A model generated the notes under the pieces. The model was not told the DNA's origin and did not search any database. It saw only the letters and a list, made by a program, of their open reading frames with translations. Made by a program: the position numbers and the translations under genes. Source: Heligmosomoides polygyrus polygyrus (taxonomy: Eukaryota > Nematoda > Chromadorea > Rhabditida > Heligmosomidae). Taken from it: DNA of 64,000 nt. The stretch covers positions 2,790,001-2,854,000 of the forward strand of contig OX377204.1 of assembly GCA_947396885.1 (NCBI GenBank). The letters run 5' to 3'. The number at the start of each line of letters is the position of its first letter. Position 1 is the first letter of the stretch. Of this stretch, positions 44,501-53,381 are shown one piece after another.

Positions 44501-47500
44501 CTTGCTCAATAAGAATTTGTGTCGCGTTTATTGGCTCATGCTGATTTCTGCCGAATATCAACAACTGAAAGAGATTCGACAGAAATCAGCATGAGCCAGT
44601 AAACGCGACGCAAATTATTGAGCAAGAAATCCTATTCCGAACGACATATAACACCAAGCAAGAAAGTCCAACCACAGAGCAGGAGCTGTCGGTAGAAACA
44701 AATCTTCTCCTTCGAGCGACCCAATTTGATGACTTAAAAATCAATAATGGACAAAAGAGCAAATAGGACCAACACATATTCTTGTAGTACACAACATTGT
44801 CTTCCAAATGCTATAAAAACTACGCAAAAATTCTAAACCTAAGCGGAGAGAACAACTGAGCAGATGCACACTTTTCACTTTTTCACTTTAACGACCTAAA
44901 AATTGACAAAATCCATGATGAAAAAAGAAATGCAATACACGCTCTGACAGAGCAAATCATTCTTTCGAAAGCTGTATAGCGCTATGCAAGGGACCGCCAG
45001 CGAAGTCCGCAACGAATCGTTGAAAAAACGGCGGGGACTTATGGGACAGCCTAACATATTATGCGAAGATCATCAAGTGCCATATAACACTAACCTAAAA
45101 TACTTGAACGCTGCTTTCTGCAACTTGACGACATGCTCGTAATGCCTATCGGACACCTAAACCCTTATACTTTAAGCACAGACAGTACAGACAAACTGCG
45201 GGTGGAAAGGAACCACATATGTTGTCTACTTAGCTTCGACAACCGTACCTCTTTATGTGTGAGCTGTTGTCCGGTGATGTCGTTGATTTCGAACCGCGCG
45301 TAAAACTTCAGCATTTCGACAAGTTGGCAGAATAGCGACCCAGCCTCCGATGAGATCAACTTCGAGAGGACACAGTGCGTGATCAACTTCGATGAGTGGA
45401 GCAGTGCGTTGAAGAAACGTCTGCAACGGCTCATAGTTAGGATGCCACAGTAGCACTGAGAAGCGATGCAAACCTTGTAGGCAGCAGTGCTTCGAGGTCG
45501 GTCACAAGTTCAATGAAGCGCTCGCAGTAGCGAATATCTTCGAGATCGACTTCTGAATCAGAAGATACAACAGCTAGCGTAGTACGATTGCGTAAGAGCT
45601 ACTCAGAGCACACCTTTGCTATCATCATCGACACGATCCAGTGTGCGCTTGAACCGTGCTATGAGGTTCCAGAGATAATTTCGTTCAAATTGTGCTTTGC
45701 GTGACTCTTCGGTGTCTTCAGCGTCCTGTGCTGCGATCTTTTGTGCCAGGTTATTCCAGTATTTTCGCAACTTCTGCAATAAAGTCCAGTTAGTGATATA
45801 GTGATGTTTTGTATCAAACTATTCCCACGGGAAAGCCGTGGGAATAGTTTGATACAAAAACAACACAAATCGGATCTATCCTAGTCCGGAAGGCCACATA
45901 ACTAAAAACTAGGCAACAAAATGAATTAATACTTACTCCTAGAGAAACTAAAAGAAACTAAAAACGAGCGAACAAACAAAAAAATTAAAAATCGCCGCGG
46001 TTTACAGCCGTCTCAGGTGGCAAAGAGCGACGGAATCGAGTCATGCCGCGTGCTGACCGCCACTTGACATGTTATAACCAGGGTCTAACATGGTGAGGAG
46101 GGCACACAACCTTGCCTTCTTACAACCGTAATAAATGCAATTTTTTCGTTTTTTCTTTGTGACTTTTCTTGTTTAGGTCCTGTGTTGTTCTGTAGGAGCC
46201 GCTGTGTAAGTCTTGAGTGAATTTGTCACATATAATACTTTTTAGTTATGTGGCCCAGGACTAGGATAGATCTCACAAATCTTAAGCACACTGAACCAGT
46301 TGAAAGGCTCCATAATATATATGCAATAAACGTAATAAGTAATGAAAATCCTTTACACTAGCTTCTGAAAGCCTAATTGCCCTTCTAAAGTTATAATGTA
46401 TACGCAACTGTTCCTAACTTTTTCGTTCTTAGGTTTTGTACGAATTCCGCTGACAATATACAAAATTGTGGCAGTTTTCTGTATAAAATGAATATTAAGA
46501 ACGTAAAAGGGATCTTAACGAAGGCTTGCGTTTTTTAATAGCTGTTAATAAATCACTACAACGAACTTCAGATTTAGAGAATAAGACAAATCGGTTCTTA
46601 TACGAAAGGGGCCACTTCCATAGAAAGACCACCAGTGATGTTACCCATCTACCGGACTTATCCTAGTCCGGGGGGGGGGGGGGGGCACATAACTGAAATG
46701 TATGTAACGAAATAAATTGGGGTTGGGATTTACCGAGCGGCTCCTAGAGAAGAAGATATGAACTAATGTAGAAAAATTCACAAACAAACAAACGAAAAGA
46801 TTACATTTGTGTTCGCCGCGGTTGTAAGCCGGCAAACTTATGCCTCCTCCTCACCATGTTAGATCCTGGTTAAAACATGTCAGACTGCGGTCAGCACGTG
46901 CCAAGTGGCTTTAGGCGCCCTCCTCACCATGTTAGATCCTGGTTATAACATGTCAAGCTATGGTCAGCACGCGGCATGCCTCCATTGCGTCGCTCTTTGC
47001 CCGCCAATACGGTTGTAAACCGCGGCGATTTTTTATTTTTTGGTTTGTTCGTTCGTTTTTGGTCCCTTTTAGGCTCCAACTCGTTCTCTAGGAGCTGCTC
47101 CGTAAGTCTCCATTCATTTTGTTACATACCTTTTAGTTATATGGCCTCCCGGACTAGGATAGATCCCATCCACCACACCGCGTCAGCGGAGGACGTCACG
47201 GAACCCAAACTATAGTTTTCATTTCTCGCATAGGGGCTCACTTCCCTATAAGTTCCGATAAATCTGACGCAAGGAAAATCGGATACATGACGAAAAACTA
47301 AAGCCTGCAATCAATCGAAGCTTCTATTAAATCTATGACATTTAACACAACGCGTATGAAAATTTCTATTTAAACGTGAATCGGATTGAACTGAACAATA
47401 ACTGCTGATCTGCCGGTGTTTCACGTTTTCCCTTGCTTAGATCAATTTAATGCGCTGAATTCGTTTTTATTTTTGCAGATTTAGCTTGGCTCAATGGACG

Positions 47501-50500
47501 CTTTACGCAAAGATCCTAGGTATAAATATGAAAAAGGCTGGAGTAATACACGCGGAACTAACCTTGCTTCCCGCAAACATTTCCTCTCTCTGAGATGGCA
47601 GCAGATTCGTCCAAATCGATATATGAGTCAGTTTGTTCATCTGCTCTCGAACAATATCCACCTCCTCAAAACAAAGACCATTGAAAATATCCGGAAAGAT
47701 GGCGGAAAACACACCGAAACTAACCACAGAGTTGAAACTGTTCACAAGGAATGTCACAATAGCAAACTGCTCGGCATTGCTCAGAGTGTTCTCGTCGAGC
47801 GACAGCTCCAATACTCGGTGCATAAAACCGGCGAACTTCTCGGGCTTTTTCACAAAACACTGAGAAAGTGAGACTGAATTAGCTAGGAATGCATAGGACA
47901 GACGTAAATGAGCCATTACCTGCCAAGCATCAATTCGCTCTCGAAACTTCTCATTCAACATTACGACAATCGACATTACATGCGGCACGCTGGCCTCTTC
48001 TGTGTAGTTCGGCCATAGATAGCATTCGAGGTACTGACTGAAAAGAAACCGAATCGTTTTTAACTTCTGAAGCCCACAAGAAAACGGCATTTATAAGAGT
48101 AAAATAATAATAATTTATTAGACCTTTAAAGAGAATATTTAGGGGATTTCAAAAATTGGTTAAGCTGTAAAAATCAATGTTGTTTGACGACAGTGTGGAG
48201 TCTCGATCCTTCGTTCCGGGGCCAAAGAAATGGCCAAAAATGGCCAAAGGATGAGTGTAAGAGTCAGCCTGTGATCTGGAGTAACGCCATGACATTAAAC
48301 GTCGACGTCTTTATGCATAAATGTATGTTTGCTTATAGTAGACTAGTATTTTACCCAATTCCAGTGATTTTTGTTTTTGTTTACGTTTATCTTCATTCAT
48401 GCGATTTTCTGTTTTACACTTATTTGCTTATTCACGTGAGCACGTCTTCGGGACGTAATAAATAAATAAATAAATTCAGGCCACTAAAAATGCGCCGAGC
48501 AACAACCAACGTCGGAGGGTGTAGCCGCGTAGAAGCGATTGTTCCATTCGGGGTTGGCTCCTCAAGGAGTGCACAGCCAGAGAAAGAAACGGAAAAGGTG
48601 AGATCCCGCGTTTGCGGCAAGAAGAATTACTTAATCTTGTTTCACATAATTATAAAAGCATAAGCACATAGAAGTCATGCAGTACCCAAGCCTATGTGTG
48701 CGCGTAGCGCAGTCGGAGGAGGCGCCGGTTATCACTTGCAGAAGACCAGAAGACACCAGGTTCCCGTTCGGATTTTACGCCCAGGCCAACCATATCTTCC
48801 ATCCCCTGGGCCGCTGGATTGGTACCAGACTTGTCTGAGAAGCATAAAGCGCTGGCTTATCCATCGTCTGGATACCGCAAGTCATTATATGGTCAAATAG
48901 GTATTCAAATCGCCTCCACGACATCCCGTAGAAGTAGAATGAGCTGGCGCATCCCAGAAGGGACCGTTCCTTGTCCTTTATGCTTAGGCCTTGACGTAAA
49001 GGACCTTTCAAGAGAAGTGAGGTATCAGTTCACCGACCAAGGAGAATGGAATGGTTGGTTGGCCTGGGGGGGGGGAACCCGAATGAAGAACCTGAATTCG
49101 GGTGCACATAATGGCTGGCGCCTCGAACTGCGCTCCTCGCGTCCAAGACAAACTCATAGTGCTAAGAATGACTCCTCTCTCCAATCCGTATTGCGCCGCA
49201 TAGTGTTTTATCTACAAGCTCATTCTATAGGTCAACTAGCACTCAAACTACTCCCGCCACGCTCCATGGAATTAGCAAATATGACCAAGAAGGATGTTCA
49301 AGGCCAACCCTTAATTATTTACAGCGATGATTTCTCCATCTAGAGCTTTCTGCAGGACAATTACACGGCAAATATGTCTTCATTAGTTATCACAATGAAG
49401 TGAGTTTGAGCGCGTGGCGCATTCCAGAAGGGGTTCACCAACACCAAACTTTACGTCATAGCACACTTTTTAACAACAAGGTAAAATCGACCAGCCAACG
49501 GATTTCTAGCCAAACGATGACTGAAATGCGCGACAAATAAATAACAAATGAACTATTACCTGAACTCTAACATGATGATCTTCCTCGGATTGAAGCGGGT
49601 GTCCAGCATCTCATGCTGGTAAATCGTGTCCACCAATGGAGCAGAGTAGGCCGCATGAGTTTTTGAGAACGGTGCCCAGAATTTGGAAGCCACCTGAAGG
49701 GCGAGAGTTGCTGCAGACCACCTTACTATATTATGCTATTAATTACATGGCTAAAAAATCCAGGTGAAGAACAACGTGATCAGAAAATCAAAATAAGAGT
49801 GCCCAACGTTTTAGGCCTAAGCATTATAATTAAACAGAACATACATATTGAGAACCTTCTAAGAACTGTATTACCAGAAGCACTATAAATACTTAAATAT
49901 TAATTACTAAATGCCTTCACAGTAAGGCTTATATTTTTTTTCTTTCTCTAATTTCCAAGTTTCTAAAAAAAAGTAGAAAACAGAAAAAGGAAGGGGAAAG
50001 AAAGAGAAGAAACATCCTTACTTTGTTAAACTGTGTTTTTGTTGGGTTTCATTAGAACCTGCTGTTCTGACAAAGAAATTATACCGGACTGACGATTTTT
50101 TTTTGTATGAAAAAGCCTATGTCGGCGCAAAGCTCGGAGGGGGGGGGGGGAGGATCGGTCACCTTGTATTGAGTGGTTATCCGCCTTGGTAACAAAGCAC
50201 ATGAATACGCAGTTGCATAAAAATGGTCTTGTTCAGTTACCATGGGGGTAGGACTAAATAGTGCTGCATAAAATTTTAAATTTCATGCAACAGAGAACAT
50301 CGTTTAGGGCTGCCTTACATGATGACCCCATTCCAAGCAGCTTTGCTTCCTTATGTACTTCAATTCCGCTTCTAGATAGTCTAACAATGAAGTGTCGTTT
50401 ATAATATGCGCAGAAACCATGGAGAATTTGGTGGGCCACATCTTCGTCTGTTTGAAAGTGTCTGTAGTCCAAGCTTAGTGTAAATGTAAAAAAAATATTT

Positions 50501-53328
50501 GAATAGGACTTAGGTAGGTGCAACTCTAAAGCAGAAGATCACCTTGTATCGTTTCCACAACTGGGAGTTTTAGCATAGCCGCAGGGAGCCTAGGTGTCCA
50601 CCTGAAGTTACAAAGAATGCGTAATGGTGCCTAACGTTTCCGCGCTAAAAGTCGCCTTGCAAAATCTATGAGTGATAGGAAGAAGTATGGCGGACGTACC
50701 CCCGCTCTAGATTTGCACCTTTAAACGCTAAAAACTACAGAATTTGTAGAACTTGGAGAAGAAAAAGGTTCGGTGCTGATGAAGAAATTACAACTGCATC
50801 AGAGCTAAGAAGCTGGTCAGGTCAACGTTTTTCAGCTTCAGTTTCAATTGTGCTTTTCGTTTTCCTGATTGGTCACCGAGTTATGTTACCTCCAAGAAGC
50901 ATGTTGTTAAGTTTATTGGGTGCAATCCTAGTTGGTTGTGACCACTCTTAAACGATTTCATAAGAAATGATTGTGTTCTGTACTGAAATATATTGAGCTC
51001 ACTCATTCCTTGGAAAACAACTGCACTTACGAAATCAAAATAAGTAGCACAGAAAACATGGAAATACATGACCTCTTTGAGCTAGGTCGGGCGTTTGCAA
51101 ATGATTAGAACGTGAAGTACATTGTCTTGATTCAAGTCAGTTTCCTTGAGCCTCAAGTGGGTGGTGTCGAGGTTGTAAGCTCTGAGAGCGATGTTTCGTT
51201 TCGATCAAAACTCTAGCGCCTGTTGGGACCCGAATCTGAACTTTCTGCTGACTGGGTGTAATGCTCTCCGCCATTACACCACCGGAACTGTTTGATCGAA
51301 CGCAAAATCCATCTCTACCTCGTCTTTGTTTAAAAAACAACGATGGTAGGCAAAGAGGACTTCTTTGTCGGTCAACAGGATACTGATTTTATTTATTTAT
51401 TCAATACGAACGCGATAAGCGCGGCCGCTAGATACACAGAAACACAATAGAACAGTACAACCGAAGCGCAGCATAAAAAACAAACTCAGGGATAAACCGA
51501 AAAGAAAAACATAGCAAGAAATCAAAAGAAATGTCAGATCTGCAGCCAAGAACACCACAACACAGCGCACTTAACGCGCAAACCAGAGTCGAAAAAATAT
51601 AAAACACCTCAGTCCTAAACATCATAACTCAGCAACGACTTTTGGACTGATCGCTTAAGCTGCCCCAGAGAAAAGGAGGATTGCATGCACTTCGTCACCC
51701 TCAGATAAGCGCTTGCTGCCCTGTGAGGGAAGAGGCCTACTTTAAACCTGCTCCTAGGGCAGGAGAGGAAAATCTTTTCTTGTCCTCCCTTAGTGTTAGA
51801 AACACGCATTGTAAACAAACTGGATTTCCTATGACGCGGTTGGTGGAGTAACTTATAGACAATGCAAATGTCATAGATTTTTCTACGAGATGCCAGGGAA
51901 TAGAGACCTAGGTATTTATTCCTTATCGAGGCTTTAGGTACCCTGGAGTACAAAAAGCCCAATACGAATAAACACCTTGCGAGTAAAGTTATTATGTACC
52001 TTTTCCAGCGCGTTAATCAAGTTTTTCCTACTGAGGGAAAAGACCGTAGTGGAGGACTCCACTAACGGACGCACATACGACTTGTAAGCCCTTACCAAAA
52101 CAGCCTTATTCCTGGTAGTCAAACCTTTGAAAATCTGATAGGTTCTATGCTGGGTACGCCTGCAACAAATGGACACGTGCTCAGAGAAATCCAGTTTAGC
52201 GTCATAGTGGAAACCAAGATCATCGACGCTACTCACCGCTTGGGTAGGGAAATTGTCAATACGATACTCACGATCCTGAAAGACTGAGGAACGGCCCTGG
52301 TGAAGCGACATGTACGCAGTTTTACTCGGGGACAGCGGAAGCTGCCACCTCTTACTCCACTGGACTAGCAGATCTACCGCCTGCTGAAGCCCTCCAATCT
52401 ACAGTTACCTTATACAACTTGATGTCGTCGGCGTACATCTTGACCTTGACCCCAGTGGGTTCTATGATTGTAGGCAAATCAGCAGTGTAAAGATTGAATA
52501 AGATTGGTGATAAGACACCACCTTGAGGCACGCCGCTGGAGACGGCTTTGACCCCAGAAAGGGACTGCCCCAAACACACTTGAAACGTTCTGCTGCTTAA
52601 AAACTCTCCAATCCATTTCACTATAATGGGATGAAATTTAAGCATAACAGCTTAGACAAAAGTTTCCTGTGCGAAACGCGATCAAAGGCCTTAGCGAAAT
52701 CGAAATAGATGACATCACAACTCAAATTATTGATGATAGTAAGCTTACCATCAAATCCTCTTTCACTCCAAGGAATACTGCAGTACCGTTCGGTCAAAAA
52801 CGTTGACTGATTGTGTCTTGGTTTATTTTTATTTCATTTTACTGAAGGTATCTGTTTTAGCTGCTTGAAGATGGTCCTTTCTCGGTGCAAATCTAATAAG
52901 GGGGCACTCCCTTGTCAGATTTCCACCGAGAATTGTCCCTTTTAGGCTTCCATCTACTGAGTAGGAATTCGATAACCGAGTCTATCTAGGCAACAAGATT
53001 GCCGTAGTTCACTTATTTCTATATGTTGTCGTTCATTTATTGAGTTTCGTTATGTCGGAAAATCGTTTAAGGGCGGCCACCACAAACTAAGATTACACCG
53101 TTTATTGTTTAAAGCTGAGTTTTATTTCATCCGTCTGAGATCTATGCAAGTGTGCTTGTCCGTCTTCCGATACGTAATTGTTACTTTGTGTTTTTGTGTC
53201 AACTCCGACTCCCAGAACAAATAAATAAAAATCAACTTGAAGCTGCTAACCTCTGTGATGGTCTCCTTCTGAAGCGCATCGACAGTGACTATTGAAGACG
53301 CTACCTTCGATGCTGTCTTCGCCACCAT
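23568..53328 (-). CDS. emb-4: Aquarius/EMB-4 intron-binding RNA helicase, 36 exons, 1450 aa
   Basis: Nuclear spliceosomal SF1 helicase that contacts introns upstream of the branch site; C. elegans EMB-4 also acts in germline nuclear RNAi with HRDE-1. Exons (minus strand): 53328-53251, 49693-49560, 48037-47920, 47859-47563, 45773-45614, 45552-45474, 45420-45249, 45156-45095, 44022-43939, 43047-42939, 42211-42091, 42015-41923, 41738-41608, 41365-41266, 38768-38668, 38616-38547, 38471-38359, 38254-38085, 35290-35162, 35105-34952, 34870-34666, 34612-34518, 34450-34367, 31810-31697, 30845-30714, 30658-30506, 30446-30259, 28855-28780, 28706-28611, 28431-28330, 26885-26817, 26752-26667, 26610-26499, 26428-26366, 25851-25705, 23723-23568. 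Phases agree throughout (4353 nt). Armadillo-like N-terminal half, then helicase motifs: GPPGTGKTD (~837), MEEAAQ (~1068), GDHHQLPPV (~1102), DKYQGQQND (~1269), VALSRARLG (~1299). Charged Glu/Lys tail. Length matches the family. No disabling changes; introns are packed with transposons. Confidence 0.96.
24085..24205 (+). mobile_element. SINE-1 3'-half fragment, plus strand
   Basis: GGCCAAATACGCATTCAAATC, CCTCCACGACATCC and GGGATTGAGTAACCCCGTCC match the 3' body and tail of SINE-1. In the last emb-4 intron. Confidence 0.7.
24784..25085 (+). mobile_element. SINE-1 copy, plus strand, near full length
   Basis: Runs from GGGCGCGTGTAACGCAGTCA through TCTGGTTCGGATTTCCCGCC to the tail CCTTTATCCTTTATCCTTTATC. 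The repeated CCTTTAT tail is the simple-sequence 3' end of this SINE. In the last emb-4 intron. Confidence 0.9.
25090..25240 (-). mobile_element. SINE-1 fragment, minus strand
   Basis: TTCATCGACCTCGCAAGGAT and GGAAGGCTGGGTTG are diverged minus-strand body sequence; abuts the plus-strand copy to make an inverted pair. Confidence 0.55.
27125..28275. mobile_element. Foldback element with ~480-bp arms and a transposase core fragment
   Basis: Left-arm blocks (GAAAGCTTAAGAAAATGGAA, GAATGCGCCATGCACT, TCGATTGATTGTG, GTAACGAGATTTCTTTAGCG) recur mirrored on the right from 28215 back to about 27800. The spacer 27599-27800 encodes, on plus, [19 protein letters not shown] then YWRR, the first-Asp core of an IS630/Tc1/mariner-type transposase; the rest of the protein is absent. 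The right end GAGACACCCTGTATA resembles mariner termini. In an emb-4 intron. Confidence 0.78.
29102..29892 (-). mobile_element. Mariner element with decayed transposase, minus strand
   Basis: Termini TTAGGTGCATGAAAAAGTCT and, at the right, the mirror of TTAGGTTGGTGAAAAAGTTT. The minus strand encodes mariner blocks: [29 protein letters not shown] and [11 protein letters not shown], with 34 residues between the second and third catalytic Asp. A stop follows WNFRGLL and frames shift between blocks, and the N-terminal third is largely missing, so it is inactive. Sits in the emb-4 intron 28856-30258. Confidence 0.88.
30885..31150 (+). mobile_element. SINE-1 copy, plus strand
   Basis: GATGTCGTAGCGCAGACGGA (A-box), CCCGGTTTGGATTTCCCGCC (B-box), tail GCCGTCTTTTATCCTTTATT. 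In an emb-4 intron, paired with the inverted copy at 31355. Confidence 0.85.
31355..31600 (-). mobile_element. SINE-1 copy, minus strand
   Basis: GGATAGTGGACGGCGTTAAT, GGGACGCGCCACGCATTCTA, GGTCGGCCTGGGCTACT-type and CGAACCAGGAACCTAG are reverse SINE-1 sequence. Confidence 0.8.
32189..32690. mobile_element. Foldback element, ATCTATCCTAGTCC family, with poly-G
   Basis: Left GATCTATCCTAGTCC followed by about 14 G; right end CCCCGACTAGGATAG. Two internal TGACATGTTATAGCCCGGAT blocks (about 32402 and 32475). In an emb-4 intron. Confidence 0.85.
32720..32835 (-). mobile_element. Degenerate tRNA-like module, minus strand
   Basis: AATCAAAACTCTCGCACCAC and CTGGACTCGAACTTC resemble the right flank and B-box of the inverted-repeat-framed tRNA-like family; the left part is too diverged to assign. 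Confidence 0.45.
32850..33977. mobile_element. Foldback element with ~200-bp arms and a SINE-like spacer
   Basis: The left arm from CGCCTTCAGCTTCCCTTAGA to about 33050 is mirrored at 33770-33977 (..TCTAAGGGAAGCTGAAGGC). The spacer contains GGGCCGCGGCGCAGTGGTAG (33348) and, inverted, GGGAACCGAACCAGCAACC and ACTACCACCGTACC (33699-33760), which look like A and B boxes of a third tRNA-related family, plus GAATCATCCGAA-type short repeats at 33080-33320. Confidence 0.78.
33985..34209 (+). mobile_element. Retroposon with 12-bp target duplication and (ATT)n tail
   Basis: AAGGCAATCCTT occurs at 33973-33984 and 34210-34221. The 225-bp body starts with repeated TATTCACT and ends AATAAACTTATTATTATTATT. 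A trinucleotide tail and a duplication of this length indicate LINE-mediated insertion. The left duplication overlaps the end of the foldback, so it inserted afterwards. Confidence 0.82.
36161..37190. mobile_element. Foldback element with ~395-bp arms
   Basis: Arms 36161-36560 and 36785-37190 mirror each other (GAACATGTTTTGTTTTTGCC, GGCAAACGAGTAGGAGGGTG, GTGAAAACACTTTACCGCAG). Each arm holds the tRNA A-box-like GGTGGCGCAGCGGTAGAG or its complement. The spacer is about 225 bp. Located in the emb-4 intron 35291-38084. Confidence 0.88.
39327..40366. mobile_element. ~1.04-kb near-continuous palindromic element
   Basis: Left GTTGTCTCATAAGTCCCC and TTCAACGATTCATTGCGGA, right mirror TCCGCAATGAATCGTTGAAA..GGGACTTATGGGACAACC then TAATA. 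Arms of about 490 bp pair to a center near 39850 with a loop of about 60 bp. No transposase. Termini resemble mariner-type ends; TA flanks. In the emb-4 intron 38769-41265. Confidence 0.9.
40470..40655 (-). mobile_element. SINE-1 copy, minus strand, body plus head
   Basis: GAAATCCGAACCAGGGACCT (B-box), CGGGTGCATGCGACAGCCGG and CAGACTACGCTACACGCGCC (A-box) in reverse. Confidence 0.82.
40683..40960 (+). mobile_element. SINE-1 copy, plus strand, diverged head
   Basis: The head is eroded (GGCGTGGCAGCAAATCGGAT), but GGCCAAATACGCATTCAAAT, ACCCCGTAAAAGTAG and GCCCAACGCCGACCTTTATC keep the body and tail. Confidence 0.78.
42393..42577. mobile_element. Palindromic Tourist-like MITE with TAA duplication
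   Basis: Ends GGGCCCGTTCATACTTCGAG and ..CTCGAAGTATGAACAGACCC; TAA at 42390-42392 and 42578-42580. In an emb-4 intron. Confidence 0.92.
43251..43386. mobile_element. CWG-type palindromic MITE with CAG duplication
   Basis: GGGTCAGGTTCACTAACCGC and mirrored GCGGGTGATGAATCTGGCCC; CAG at 43248-43250 and 43387-43389. Arms include CTTACCGCCCTCTAACG. Confidence 0.88.
43465..43590 (+). mobile_element. tRNA-like module framed by inverted repeats, plus strand
   Basis: GGATATCGTGGATGTTGCGT..TCGATCAAAACAG, then GGTGGTGTAATGGCGTAGA (A-box), GCGGGTTCTAGTCCCGC (perfect T-arm), then GAGTTTTGATCGCAACGAAA..CATC. A second right-end fragment follows near 43690-43720. Confidence 0.87.
44071..45055. mobile_element. 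~0.98-kb near-continuous palindromic element, second copy
   Basis: TTAGGTTGTCCCATAAGTCC at the left, GGGACTTATGGGACAGCCTAA at the right; arms pair to a center near 44565 with almost no spacer. Clearly the same family as 39327-40366 (shared TTCAACGATTCATTGCGGA and CGACAGAAATCAGCATGAGCC-type blocks). Fills most of an emb-4 intron (44023-45094). Confidence 0.92.
45871..46277. mobile_element. Foldback element, ATCTATCCTAGTCC family, complete
   Basis: GGATCTATCCTAGTCCGGAA and the mirrored CCCAGGACTAGGATAGATC; CACATAACTAAAAA and TTTTTAGTTATGTG extend the ends. One internal TGACATGTTATAACCAGG block. Confidence 0.88.
46653..47168. mobile_element. Foldback element, ATCTATCCTAGTCC family, with poly-G
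   Basis: TTATCCTAGTCC then about 16 G at the left, CTCCCGGACTAGGATAGATC at the right. Internal duplicate blocks CACCATGTTAGATCCTGG at about 46853 and 46924. Same emb-4 intron as the 45871 copy. Confidence 0.88.
48405..48476 (+). mobile_element. LINE-like 3' tail
   Basis: GTCTTCGGGACG followed by (TAAA)n/(AATA)n repeats, like the tail of the CR1-like LINE near 51390 in reverse. No coding part is visible. Confidence 0.4.
48703..48985 (+). mobile_element. SINE-1 copy, plus strand
   Basis: GCGCGTAGCGCAGTCGGAGG (A-box), AGGTTCCCGTTCGGATTTTA (B-box), body to GACCGTTCCTTGTCCTTTAT. In the emb-4 intron 48038-49559. Confidence 0.88.
49015..49180 (-). mobile_element. SINE-1 copy, minus strand, partial
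   Basis: GGTATCAGTTCACCGACC, GAACCCGAATGAAGAACCTG and GGCGCCTCGAACTGCGCTCC in reverse; contains a run of 10 G at the body. Inverted partner of the 48703 copy. Confidence 0.72.
51190..51312 (-). mobile_element. tRNA-like module framed by inverted repeats, minus strand
   Basis: Reading minus: GATTTTGCGTTCGATCAAAC, GGTGGTGTAATGGCGGAGAG (A-box), CAGATTCGGGTCCCAAC (B-box area, T-stem decayed), GAGTTTTGATCGAAACGAAA..CATC. In the first emb-4 intron. Confidence 0.82.
51385..52790 (-). pseudogene. CR1/jockey-like LINE, reverse transcriptase part, disrupted
   Basis: The minus strand encodes, with frameshifts, [18 protein letters not shown] (RT motif A), [20 protein letters not shown] (motif B), [10 protein letters not shown] (catalytic YADD) and then a C-terminal region to [10 protein letters not shown] near 51615. 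A tail AATAAATAAATAAA closes it at about 51390. The 5' half with the endonuclease is missing. It lies in emb-4 intron 1, same orientation as the gene. Confidence 0.88.
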
Positions 53329-53345
53329 TTCTGGAAGAAAAATAT
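53329..53345 (-). promoter_or_regulatory. Probable spliced-leader acceptor of emb-4
   Basis: The minus strand reads TTTTTCTTCCAG/AA then ATG at 53328, a strong 3' splice site 2 nt before the start codon. Confidence 0.6.
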
Positions 53346-53381
53346 GAGTTACAGAATATATACTCCCTATGAGGAGAGAAC

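Noticed and set aside
47494..47871. 125-codon plus-strand frame
   Set aside because: It is the antisense shadow of emb-4 exon 4 (47563-47859), which is clearly coding on the minus strand.
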